Assembly: GCA_018902385.1 (NCBI GenBank)
Contig: JABSSW010000024.1
Span: forward strand, 558,001-622,000
DNA from: Physcia stellaris
Taxonomy: Eukaryota; Ascomycota; Lecanoromycetes; Caliciales; Physciaceae
Reading direction: 5' to 3'
Length of the DNA: 64,000 nucleotides
The position numbers and the translations under genes were made by a program. The notes under the pieces are model-generated. The model was not told the origin of the DNA. It did not search any database and worked only from the letters and a program-made list of their open reading frames with translations. Positions 42,941-54,740 of the stretch are shown here, piece after piece (positions within the stretch are counted from its first letter, which is position 1; each line of letters begins with the position of its first letter).

Positions 42941-43857
42941 TGGTCTTGCAATTCGAATGGAAGCATACAACATCTCGTCACTTGCACATGTGTGGCTATT
43001 TCTTCGATAGTTGTTTCTGATCTTGAGACTGCAGCAAGCAAGGATCCCAAAGTGTGGTACACTTTGGGCTTGATCAAGTCAGTATGCTCGGTCTGATTAC
43101 TCTTCGCACTCATTCTGGTATCCCACACTCACCACATCAATGGACGATCTCGGTCGTCGTATTTTCAATTCAGCCGAAGCCAGCTGTTCCTGGCCTCGTT
43201 TCTATGCTGCGCTCTTGGGGGGCGACGCCTCGATTCTTTTGATTCTATCGAGCCCGCGAAAACACAAGGCTAGCTTAAACAACTTGCGATGAATGGACCC
43301 ACACCATCGTCTCCATGATAGCCCTCCTCTACGACCTGTAAACAGCACCTGCAACGAGCACACTACCAAAGACGAAGACTGCTATCCTCAAAATTGATGA
43401 TCGATGATAGTTATAGTGGACGATTTGCGTGGTTCGATATCATGAGCTCCCAATCCTTACTTATATGAACCCGGAATTGCTATGCGGGCTGCCTGGTCGC
43501 TGTTTTACTCGCACATTCAAGGCAAAGGAGGAGAGAAGGTTGACTTCGGCATGCAGGCGAGGATGCTTCAAGGACTTTGCCTTCGGTAGACATGTCCGTA
43601 GTTGAAATAGATCGAAGAAGTAACTTGAAATGAGCATTACTGTCATTCATTTCGTTGATTCAAGATTTGCCAGTCCTACAGCAAGCTGTACAGGTTGGTG
43701 TTATGGTCTTTCTTGTAGCTTGCGGTATGCTACACCCCGATAAGGTCGAAAGTCTGTCCACCGAAAAGAACTAGCACAAACAGAGGGCTCTGGTTCAATG
43801 GCGATCCGTAGTCGGCTGATCCAGGATTGTGAGTGCCGAGGCCACACTCAATTCCTT
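42941..43857. other. Convergent gap, 0.9 kb
   Basis: 3' flanks of the GFA and ankyrin genes; no feature supported. Confidence 0.5.
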
Positions 43858-45263
43858 TCACCCAGGAGCGTAATTGGTCCAGATAGTCCAAAGAAACATC
43901 CGATCGTTAGCACCAGCAGCCTTCAGGGTATCGTACATTGCACGATTCTTATTCTTCGCTGCACGGATCAATGCCGTGTTAGAGTCGTCATCGCTGGCAC
44001 CGAGTTTCGCTTTGTGAGCAACAAGCTTGTGGACAAGCTCCGTATCGCCATTACCAGCAGCACAGACGATAAGGGGCGCATGAGGTGCACACGCTTGACG
44101 TATGTCGGGATCCAACCCAAATTCAACAAGTAGTAGCAGAACCCTTCTGTCACGCATTGGCCAGTTCTTAGGCTGCACGGGCAGGCAGTTGAACCATAGC
44201 ACCATCTGTTGACGATCTGTATCTAAGAGAGGAGTCAATCTAGTAAGGACCAGGTCTAATAAACGGGGGTAGCAAGCCGCAATGCTGCACTCATATTGGG
44301 TCGGACGCCTTGATCTATCAGATCTTCTACCAAAGCTTCTGTTCCCACTGCGTGGCGACTGATAGCGATGTCTAGCAGAGATGTGTTGCCGCTAGGTAGG
44401 AGAGCGTTGGGATCAAGTCCATGCTTCAATAACAAGCGTAGTACGTCGACTGTACGGTTACTTAATTGGTTTCCGTCATGAGGTAAATTCCTAATCCAGT
44501 CTTGTATGCACCGATGACTTTCCTTAGAGAGTGGGGAGAGAATGTCTATGACTTGCTTGACAACTTCTGTGGTAGCATTGGACAAGGCAACCTTGAGCAA
44601 AGGCTGACCGGAACCATCATTCAACGACATGTCCGCCCCGGCTTCGAGGAGATCTGCAATGATGAGACCTGCTTGAGGCTCTCCTGAACGAAGGGCAAGC
44701 GCAAGAGCTGTATCTCCATTATCATCCATACACGTGACGCTGGCACCGCGGTCGAGAGCTAAGCAGACACCAGCATGCCGTCCTTCAATTGCCTCTTGTA
44801 ATAGTAGCGTTCGCCCGCATGGTCCAATCCGGTATTCGACTGATGCACCAGAGTCAAGAATGTCGCCGATTCGCTCCAAGCTGACTTTGGTCCGCAGAGC
44901 TGCAAGCGCAGCATTGGGATCCCCTAGCAATAGGATGGCAGAAGCAACATCGCCAACGTGTAGGCTCCATTCAAGCGGAGTCTTACTGTTTAATGGCGCT
45001 GGCTTTTTGCTCGTTCCGTTGAGAAAGTTGTGGCTGTTTAAGCCATGCGCCTTGATCTTGGCAATGGCTGCCTCGTAGAGCTGGAAAGCAGACGGTAAGT
45101 CCTGTCGTTGTTGCATTTCGGCTGCAGTAGCAAGAAGGTGAAGGACTCCATCTTCAAGGGCGGCTTTGGGCACAGGTAGGTTGCGCTTGGTGACCTCGGA
45201 GGGTCTTCGATCTGGCAGCTGGATGCGTCCTTGCTGTTTAGAGCCCCAGCTGGCCCGTTGCAT
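43858..45263 (-). CDS. Ankyrin-repeat protein, with apparent 1-nt frameshift
   Basis: Start MQRASWGSKQQGRIQLPDRR at 45263. The first frame covers an N-terminal helical part (VLHLLATAAEMQQRQDLPSA) and ankyrin-like repeats (SVEYRIGPCGRTLLLQEAIE, ASVTCMDDNGDTALALALRS, LNDGSGQPLLKVALSN, LDPNALLPSGNTSLLDIAIS). It runs into a stop right after MSAALRLATP. Adding one base to the five-G run at 44265-44269 gives ALRLATPRLLDLVLTRLTPL and continues to a second open part with more repeats (GLDPDIRQACAPHAPLIVCA, GASDDDSNTALIRAAKNKNR). The restored length is 468 aa. Probable sequence error, though a real lesion is possible. Partner unknown. Confidence 0.75.
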
Positions 45264-46767
45264 GATGGGGACGTCCGTGCGAGGAAATAGCAGGTTCAAG
45301 CACACTTCATGGCGGTATCATAGAGAGAGAAAAGCTTGCATCGCCTGCCAGCGAGCGTTTTGCTGAACGCGTCACATAGAGTATAACACGTCTGCCTTGA
45401 GAAGCCGGTGACTGCAGTCGGTACATCACTTTACTCGTATGTGGGGCTGTGCACTTGTGAGAGGTACGCTAAATCTGAATGGAATTAAGCCGGAGGGACG
45501 GAGTTACATATCTCCGTAGGTAGTCAAGTCTTCCGCAACGACGGCTATTTGCACCGCATGAATTACAAGGAATTCTTTCACTCGTTCCAAGACTGAGGGC
45601 CGCAACTGATCATTAGAAGCGTGACTCAATTTGCCCATTTCCGGGCTGTAGGTGACTACCATCGTTTAGAAGAAACCCTGGACACGATGTTTTGCCCAAG
45701 TCGGCCGACCGTTCATCCACCGCAACTCCGCACTCAATTGATGTCCGAGGCGAGCTGTTCAACCTCATCGCCTCTGTGATTCTATTTTGTGATCGCCATA
45801 CGAGATCATCGACATAAGCACACTGGGAGTCATGCCCCAATAGCTGGACTTCAACTCTCAGTCTCGTGGATGTAACAAGACATTAGGTACCCCATGGTCG
45901 GTCAGCCGACCGTGAAACATCGAGATGGTGATGTGTAGGCCGATTCAGAAGACTGGAATGGAATGCGTCACACGTGTTGTAACGGTCTCGTCTCTGGCCC
46001 ATAACCAACCCATCTTCCAATTCTCTCTGATACACAACTGCCATCACCCAGCTCCCATTCACCGGGTATCGAAACAGCGGCCTAACCAGCATAATGACTA
46101 CAAGTTCCATACAGTGATACCAACAGCTCTAGAAGGTTACATCGCAGTATGCTTGATTTTTTAATAGCGACTCTTAGCAGCATAAGACGGTTACACATAA
46201 CCGAACTACGGCTCCATATGGCCATATTCATCATTCGAAAAGCCTCGGTAACTGAAGTGATGTACACCCGAGTAATTGCCTCTTTTTCCTCAAGGGGTAG
46301 AGTGCATCAAGGGTGATTCCTTGAATGCATAAATAGGGTAAGTGCGTGTTATCCCTTTTGACTGCTTCTAGTGCACCGAATGTCTCGAATGGCCGTTCAT
46401 TCATGACGACACAACCCTAGATAAGTTGCCATTCGGAAGTGTTTACCTTGTTATTCTTAGATTTCAAGCTTCACTGAGGTGTTAAGGGATCACTCGAAAT
46501 AATATATTTCATTCCATACAACCGCAAGCGTTGTGATAGATCACTCAAGCTGATAAGGTTTCAGATAGAAAAATCAATGTTTGAGCTCACTTGTCACCCT
46601 TTTCAAGGTACTCCAAGAACGACAAGGCGCTGACACTTCGTATGCTCTGCTGTCGTTGTAGATCTTTCCACAACCCGCTGCTTGAGCTGAGACATTGAGG
46701 CTAAGCACCTTCATCGATTATGGAATAATTTCAAGACATCAAATATCGGAAACAGCTTCTTCCCACG
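45264..46767. other. Divergent gap between ankyrin gene and GDE1
   Basis: 1.5 kb holding both promoters. A phosphate-responsive GDE1 promoter would be expected to have CACGTG or CACGTK boxes: CACACGTGTTG at 45970-45980 is one such candidate. No gene supported. Confidence 0.4.
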
Positions 46768-49700
46768 ATGAAGTTCAGCCGATATTTCCAACAACATCAG
46801 GTTCCAGGGTGGGAAGGGTCTTACATGAATTACACGTACTTCAAACAGTTGTACAGGTATATCTGCATCGGCACATCCCTTCACGACTTTGAAAGTCAGT
46901 AGTTAACCTTCCATCCAACTTCTATATCCAGATTAGTACACCTAACCCACCGTAGCTCTCAACAAAAGTCTGACCGCAGAACATGAAAGAATAGAATCAT
47001 ACTATTTCAATCGACTTGCAACCGCGCAAAACAGTGTTGCGGCTCTGCGTGCTTGGTACGGTATGAATGATGCGTACAGCATCGATATAGACATACAGAA
47101 AATCAACAGAGAGGAAGTTCGAGATCTTGCAAGGAAAAGCTTGGCCCTTTTGGGACAATTTGATGAGCTGTTCAAATATGGGTACCTTAATCGGCACGCC
47201 TTCCGTCGTATTTTCCGCAAGCTGGAACACTACTACGCGCATTCTAAGGAGAATTTCGAAGCAAGCAATCTGGTGGACGCTCACTTCTTCCGCCAAGTGG
47301 AAGCATTGAAAGAGATTGACGCGCTCCGTAACTTTGCCTTCATCCTGTGGCCTATTTGTGTAAGTGATCCGCCTTGTGACGCTACGTTCTCATTACATCT
47401 AAGGAGCCATGAGACACTCGACATCAAGGAAAGTCGTATTGGGAAGTTGTCCAGTATAATCATACAAAATGACGCCTCAAGTTTGCAGGATGCCCTCAGA
47501 AGACATCACAGTCGGTCTCAGGGACAAGACGGAAAGCTGCAGATACTCCTCTCTGATCTGCTGGAGTTCTCATTAATGTGTCTTTCCAATAAGTGTGTCC
47601 GCGCTTTGCTACCGCATATTAGATCGTTCGCGCCCAATGATCCTAGCGGTACCGGAAATTTCTTTCACCGCTTGACGAGAACCATCGGTTTGGGGAGTAA
47701 AGCTAGTTCAAATCAGCTGATGCATCACGGTGAACCCCTACCAGCCTTTGAAGGCATAAGCCAAGCTATTGGACTGCTATCAGATATCGTCTCCAAGTTT
47801 CCTGAAAAAGTGCGACCGGCACTGGGCCAGAAGGACTGCTTCGGGCGTTCACCTGTGCACTATGCTGCATTGTATGGCTTGGCTAAGTTGTGCTCTACTT
47901 ACCTTAAGTGCTTGACAAACGAGCAAAGTGTACCATCGGCACTCTTAACGAGCTGTCTTGTGTCCCGTGATGCTGACGGGCTTACTCCCTTGCAGCTCAG
48001 TGTTCGTAGCGGACACTACGAGACTACTCAGGCTTTGACCGATTTTTGTAGACGTATATCTACTGTTGGAGACGTTACCTGCTTGAACGAGGTTGTTCTC
48101 GGAGCATTGAACCAAGCCATTACCCGATTTCCCCATCATGGGGATCCGCAAACTGCTCACCACCTCCTGTCCACACTCGAGAAAGACAGTATAAATGTTC
48201 CGACGACGCTGTACCTTGCTGCTCAATACGGCTGCCACAGACTTTTACAGGATATTGTCGCAAAATCCTCAGATCCTGGGAAGTTTCTGAATACTCCGGA
48301 TACACTGGAGTGGCGGACACCGCTTATGGTCGCAAGCGCAGAAGGCTACATTCAGACCGTCAAAACACTCACGCAGTTAGGGGCCGATTCGTCTACATGC
48401 GACCGTAAGGGTTGGACTGCGAAGGATCACGCTGCATTCAGAGGCCACCTAGAGATTGCGGAGTGGTTTGAGGATCGAGAAGCACACGAACAAGGGCGAA
48501 TTTCCCAATACCCTGTCGATAAAAGCACAACCATGCACCAAAAGACCACGCTACATTCACCGCCCACATACCAGCGCCCATTGCCGGTTGCCAAAGACAG
48601 AACTCAGATTCTACTTAGTATTGGGCCTGCGAACACCAGATCTAGTTTGGAAGGAGTCGACATAAGCCCTCTACTATTCTACCATGATGGAGCACCGTGC
48701 GATTACAGCGGTTTCGCACTCCAGATACTACCCGAGGCTGCAACTGGACCTATCGCCCTTGTCCAACTTCCACTCCTAGAGCACAATATAAACGATCCCT
48801 GGTGCTATTCGGCGGTAGATAAAGACCGAGTAACGTTCAGGTTTAATCTGATTCGACTGGACAATGAGAACGATGTCGATGGAAGGACCGTTGCAAGCGC
48901 AGTGGCGGTCCTGAAGGATTTGCAACGAGGTTTCTCAGTCAATCATGAAAGCCTAGACAGAGACTACACTGTCCCTCTTCTACGCCGAGAAGATCTGAAA
49001 CTTGTGGGGAAAGTAACCTTTAGCTTCCTCGCCGTAACACCTTTACCTCATCCATGCAAGACCCCAGAAGGCAGAGCGGGATTCTGGAAGTCGGGTACAT
49101 CTCCACGGGTCGTGGGGCATCGAGGTACAATTAAGTTATTTCGCCTAATGCAGAATACCTGCTCATTGTTTTGTAGGGTCTGGAGCTAATACTGCTGTAC
49201 AAAGTAGTCTTCAGATTGGGGAAAATACCGTGCAGGTAGGTGTAGCTCTCCCAATTTAGGATGACAAGGACTAATCGCTGACCTTGGACAGTCTTTTCTC
49301 TCTGCAAAAGCTTCAGGGGCTTCGTGCGTTGAGTTTGGTACTAGTTGTCGCCTAAGTGAACTATGCAATAGCTAAACTACCTCAGATGTTCAATTGACCA
49401 AAGACTGGGTTCCTGTGATATTCCATGATTTCCTCGTCATGGAAACAGGAGGGGACACCCTCCTGCATACCTTAAGTCTCAACCAGGTTAATCTCATCTC
49501 TATTGATTAGATATTCGAAGTTTCAATAACCATTTGCTCAGTTCCTCCATCTCGCCATTTCCCAAGATTCTCGAGGCGATAAAGCAAGCGTTGCAGAAGC
49601 TAGATACGCCAGCAAAAATAGAGATTCGCCAGGCAATAATCCGAGACTCCGTTCACGGTCGCTTGGCGTGTACGATGATCACAGAAGCGGCGACATGCTG

Positions 49701-50460
49701 GAAAGGATGAAGCTCACAGACGAGGGAATGCAAAAGCCATTGAAAGGCAATGTACGAGGCCTTGCAATACAGGAAATGTTTCCAACATTCAAAGACCTCT
49801 TCCTACAGCTTCCCGATGACGTTGCATTCAACGTCGAGCTTAGTAAGTCCTCCATACATTTGTGTTTTCCCTTGATACGGGAACATTTCGCTGACAGCCT
49901 TGGCCTAGAATATCCAATGCTCTGGGAAGCGGAGGACCGTTCCATGGAGCTCAGTGCGCCTGAAATTAACATCTTCGTCGATATCATTCTCTCCACAGTT
50001 TACCAATATGGCGGCAATCGCAGCATCACGTTTTCATCTTTCAGCCCTGATATTTGCATACTCCTCGCCATCAAGCAGCAGCAGTATCCTATCCTTTTCA
50101 TCAATAAAGCCGGCTCTGTGCCCACAGGAGACATCAGAGCCGCGAATCTACAGCAAGCGATACGATTCGCAAAAAAATGGAAGCTTTTCGGAATCGTCAT
50201 GCTATCCAAACCGTTCGTATTATGTCCGCGTTTGGTGAGCTATGCGAAAAGCGCCGGGTTGATGGTAGGCACTTACGGCGATCTCAATGATCACCCAAGG
50301 TGTGCCATGGTACGTCACACTTATGAATTTGGCGATTGAGAATTATTTTGCTAATGCTTACGGCACGTAGATCCAGGCCGAGGCAGGTATGGACGCTCTA
50401 ATCGTCAACAAAGTCAAGCTCATCTCGCAAACGCTGGCATCAATGCGAAACAGTAGTTGA
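46768..50460 (+). CDS. GDE1: Glycerophosphodiesterase Gde1 (SPX-ankyrin-GDPD)
   Basis: Cytosolic enzyme releasing sn-glycerol-3-phosphate from glycerophosphocholine, linked to phosphate supply. Eight exons: 46768-46894, 46956-49124, 49177-49235, 49292-49337, 49386-49486, 49542-49842, 49909-50309 and 50371-50460; 1097 aa. The N-terminal SPX domain starts MKFSRYFQQHQVPGWEGSYM. Ankyrin repeats include KDCFGRSPVHYAALYGLAKL, DADGLTPLQLSVRSGHYETT and LEWRTPLMVASAEGYIQTVK. The GDPD domain starts at about residue 762: VVGHRGSG, QIGENTV, then CVEFDVQLTKDWVPVIFHDF with the catalytic His, Glu, Asp. The ending has ITFSSFSPDICILLAIKQQQ and IQAEAGMDALIVNKV. The exon 1 donor (GTCAGT at 46895) was chosen by phase; GTATAT at 46857 is an alternative. 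Confidence 0.93.
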
Positions 50461-51366
50461 GCTAGTAATCACTTTCAAGCATGATCGAGACTCCAACCGT
50501 CGAGATGTTTGCCGGTAGATGCTCCCAAGTAGGATTATTTCCGCTTGGTACCTATCCCATGGTCTGTAATGAGTGGTGCTAATTTTCATGATGCATCGGC
50601 AGATCTACGATTACCCGACTTGGGGTGGAAGCAGAAGATGATGTTTTCTTCATGTCATTTTCATATCGTTTTCATGCCGTCTTCATATGCTTTGTACCAT
50701 AGACGGGTACGCGTTTTGTCATAATGAATGTATTAGTGACGATGCATCAGAGGCAAGATAGCACCACACCAGACCATGGGATATTGTACTTCGGACAGTA
50801 GAAGGTTTTGTACCTTACCTGGTGCTGTCATGCGAAGGATGCTGTCAGCTTTAGGCACATAGCCGAGAAAAAGAAGCTCTACATCCTCGTTCTCATCAGA
50901 TGTCTGTTCTATGGCTTCTCTCAATACAAGCACCAGCTGAGTCAACATTCCCGAATTGGGGGGAATATCCAGTTGTTGTCACTGTCTCGGGCTTATGAAT
51001 GAGTCATGAACAAGCGTAAGTAGTCTTAACGAACTTAGCCTGTGACCTTTATTTATTTATGCTCATGACCGTCGTTCACCGTACTAGCTCGACGCTACTT
51101 CATTCAGGGTGACGCTTGATTTGTGCGACGAGTAACCGTCAAGTTGCTATAAATTCATGATGTCTTTTTTTCTTCTTTGACCATTTCAAAAATAAAAAAG
51201 CACCTCAACCCCAATCACTACAAATGAACCCATATTTTACCCATACAAACACTGTCCAAGATACTCTCCACTAGATATGCACCGGGACCTTGAGCGATTT
51301 AGGGCTACATCAAAGGACATAGAGAGAGCATGCTGTATCAGATAATTATTCGCTGACTAGAGTAGA
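50461..51366. other. Intergenic, nothing recognised
   Basis: 0.9 kb spacer; repeated TTTTCAT/CATTTTCAT runs near 50644-50690, no gene supported. Confidence 0.45.
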
Positions 51367-52775
51367 ATGATCGAGCACACACACCAAACACCAGCTAATC
51401 CCCAAGCCTCAAATCCCCATCCTGATCATCTATCAGACTTCGTATTGGACGAGGCAGTGGTTGACGGTCTGTCCATCGCTTTTCGTGGACCATTTCGAAG
51501 TGATACTCATCATCAAATTGTAGCTGTGCCGCCAGACTGGACTTCGATGACAGCCGACCGGCTCCATCTATCAGCCTTTTCCACGACAGCAAAGATCAGG
51601 GCTGTAGCAGCTGATGGAACGATTTCGAGATATTTTCTCAAGGCAAAGTGACCCGTCCACTCTTCCATGTCGTTGGAAATGTTCCAATCAAGCTGACATC
51701 TGGGTTTAACAGTGTGTGGAAGGGGATGCGGGCAAAGAGCAGATCGAAGGGGAGTTTGCAGCAATGAGCACTCTCTATGAAGCTTCGCCCGATTTCGTTG
51801 CAAGGCCAAGAGGACATGGTAGGTGTTCATTACGCGTATTGTGCTTCTTCCCCATGGCCTAAGTATATTGGAAGATGAAGTCTCTAGCTTGGAATTTGCC
51901 TAGGGACACAACGACTAATTACAACCAATCGATAGGGAAGTTCAAAGTTGAGTCACCACCAACTTATTTCATCATCGTCGATTTTCTCGATCTTAAGAAC
52001 GAGCCCCGGATCCGGTGAAACTTGGAGTCCAGCTTGCAGATCTACATAAGAACACCATCTCACCCAACGGGATGTATGGCTTTCCTGTCACAACCTACGA
52101 TGGAAAATGGCCGCAAGTTGTCGGCTGGGATAGCAGCTGGGCTTCTTTTTTCAGTAAAATGCTTATCGGAGCTCTCCAATTGGACGTGGTCACAAATGGA
52201 CCGTGGAAGGAACTTGAAGACATCGTCGATCAAACAGTTAAAGATGTGATTCCACTGCTACTCGGCTTCCTGGAAACCGGAGGCCGATCCATCAAACCGT
52301 GTCTCATTCATGGAGATCTCTGGGAAGGAAACATTGGAACCGATAGCGAGACAGGTCGTTTATACGTGTACGACGCGGCGTGCTACTATGCCCACAATGA
52401 AATGGAGCTGGGCATGTGGAGGATCAATCATCACAACTTGATAGTCGGAAAGTATAGAAAAGAATACCGAAAGAATATGGAAGCCAGTAAGCCGAAGACT
52501 CAGTGGGACGATCGAAATCGCCTCTACAGCTGCAAGGCAAAGCTTCTGTTGTCGGCATCTGTTCCGAAAAGTCGATTTAGAAGCCAGTCAGTACCTCAAG
52601 TCAAGATCTAAGTCACTTTACTGATGTAGACAGGGTTTACGAAGATCTTTCCTGGCTGGTGAGGGCGTACAGCGGAGAAGCGGGAGAGGTCAGAGCCCGT
52701 GAGGCTTTCGGGGAGGACGGTGCAGCAGATGCTTTAGCTGCTGTTGGCTGGGTGCAAGTACCTGAACAAACTTGA
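51367..52775 (+). CDS. Fructosamine/ketosamine-3-kinase family protein, with apparent 1-nt frameshift
   Basis: Family members phosphorylate sugar adducts on proteins (deglycation) or small molecules. Exons 51367-51642, 51713-51818, 51936-52586 and 52634-52775. Intron 1 needs a GC donor (AAG|GCAAAG) to give RYFLK-CVEGDAGKEQIEGEFA. At 52004-52007 a four-C run breaks the frame; one more C gives LKNEPPDPVKLGVQLADLHK and a 391-aa product. The kinase core shows CLIHGDLWEGNIGTDSETGR (catalytic Asp in HGDLW), VYDAACYYAHNEMELGMWR, and RSQ-VYEDLSWLVRAY at the end. Without the correction the gene would end at TGA 52018. Confidence 0.82.
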
Positions 52776-53361
52776 TGCGTATGATTCTGAAGATTGGCGT
52801 CTAGATTCAGGATCTGTATAGCGTGCTAGCTGAGGAATGTTGTTATTCTACAGAGCGTCGTCTGGATGGGGGCTTGCATTTTATCCTTTAGCCTTGGGAT
52901 TTTATATACCACTCTTCAAGAAGCTCTCTCTCAATCACAAGTTGGCACTCTTGTTACATTACAACATGCAATCACAAAATCAACAGGAAGGAGGGTAAGT
53001 CTGTGATGATTTGACCAATGTGGCTTAGCACAAATTCCATACAGGGATAAGGCCTCTTCCCACTGCCTTATTCCCGTAATTAGTGCCGGGCCGAAGCGAA
53101 AGCAAGCACAGAGTTTGGGTTCGTCAGTGTCAGCTAAGGAATGCTAATTGTAAGTCGACAATGTCTAAATGAACCTCAAGAAGGCTATTATTTCAAACTC
53201 TCAAAGCTTGAGTGGTACTTTCATACCCTAAAAAGAGTCTTGAGGTACAACATTTGACCGTCCAGCACTGATGCTTGATCCACCCGCTCTAGCCTTTGAA
53301 ACGCCCTTTTTCCAAGCATAAGACCACCATTCAAACCTCTATTATACAGGTCGGACTTTAT
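52776..53361. other. Convergent gap, nothing recognised
   Basis: 3' flanks of the kinase-like and rhodopsin-like genes. Confidence 0.5.
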
Positions 53362-54740
53362 CTACACATCGTATTGCGAGTTCGGTCCAGTCCCTCGCTT
53401 CGCGGGGTTTGGAGTATGATACTCGACGTTCCATGTAATCTCTTTCTGGATGATCATCTGCCGGCTACCATGGCTGCCCACACTCTCTGCATCTTCGTGG
53501 GTAACTTCTGCCTCATTTCCGAGCGCCTCCGAAAGGCGTTCTTGCGGCGCCCGCATTCTCGGTGTTCGATTTGCTGACTCACTGCCTTTACGACCTTTGC
53601 TGCTCTTTACTCTGCCGCTCTTTCCAAACTTCATCGACCCCACGCTACTGAGAACTGAGTGGCCGGTACGGTCAAGTCGCGATAATGCGTTGATTTCCTC
53701 CACGCCTCCATAGGATGTATTGAATGCAGCCATGAAGGGTTTGAGGCAGGCAATATTGGTAGAGATAATGCTGAAATCCACTTCAACGATGGTCCATATG
53801 CTGAAGAACACAGCAGCAAGAGTGGGGTTTTGGTAGATTGATTCAAAACTCAGATAGTGTAATCGGAGAACGATTGCGGCAATGATACTGATCGTCCATT
53901 AGCAACTGTTTGAACGTTGACATCACAGAAACTAACGCTAGCCGTAGACCGAAAGCAGTCACAACAAAGATTTTCCGTTTCAATTCCATTTGAAGGTTGC
54001 TCACAAGCAGAATTGCCATAACGAACAAGGCAACCTCCAAGGCAATATCCATTGCATTAATTATTTTCCATCGCGTCAACTGTCGATAGATCAGTCATTA
54101 CTCTTATGGCTCATCAAAGCGTCCTACCAGATCTCGGCACTGGGTGCCAATGAAGATCCAAGGCTGCGATAGATCACAGCGTAGGGCAATTAGAAAAATC
54201 GATAAGACGAGCCAGACGGTTGTTGCAATAAGAATCCCTTTGGCCACGGTCTTATGCCTCTTTTGAGGTGTCAAACGGATGAAGGTAAGAGCGACGGAGC
54301 ATTTGGAGCACCACATGGTAATCAGAAAGAAGAAGTCGGCCACGTAGATGATCTAGAACATCAGCCCCTGTTGACGTTTCTCTCAACGAAGCACCAACCT
54401 TCTGCACCGCTACCAGGTCTGGTTCTTGAAGTAGGCTGGTGGTTTTTCCAAACCCTTTCGCCACGGCCGCGAAGATGAGAGCAGAGTAGAGCAGACAGAA
54501 GCCCTGGCTGGGTGTCAGCTTGAGCTGCGTAATAGGAAGATGCTACCTTACGGTCGCAATGATCAGAGCCAGGTCATCCCTGTCGAAGGGCGGACTGATG
54601 ATGGCGCGTGAGAGAACACGGATGATCAAGAAGATTAGGACGAGAATTAAGCCAAAGGCATTGGTGATGATGACCAGACCACCATGTTTATCAGGTGTAA
54701 TCACCGCCAATGGCTCTGAGATGGTTCCGCTTGATGCCAT
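53362..54740 (-). CDS. Fungal rhodopsin-like 7-TM membrane protein (PTH11-related type)
   Basis: Five exons on the minus strand: 54740-54547, 54507-54399, 54352-54128, 54079-53937 and 53887-53362; 398 aa. Seven hydrophobic segments: IITNAFGLILVLIFLIIRVL, GFCLLYSALIFAAVAKGFGK, IIYVADFFFLITMWCSKCSV, VWLVLSIFLIALRCDLSQPW, DIALEVALFVMAILLVSNLQ, KIFVVTAFGLRLAIIAAIVL and AAVFFSIWTIVEVDFSIIST. DRDDL after TM1, the CDLSQPW-CRD pair and the TNIACLKPF end of TM7 are typical of the Fung_rhodopsin family, which groups PTH11-like putative GPCRs. No CFEM domain. The cytosolic tail of about 120 residues is Ser/Arg/Lys-rich. Confidence 0.88.

Noticed and set aside
51648-51712. GT donor at 51648 with a second homopolymer error in the kinase gene
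   Set aside because: The GC donor at 51643 gives the conserved protein without any extra correction, which is simpler.
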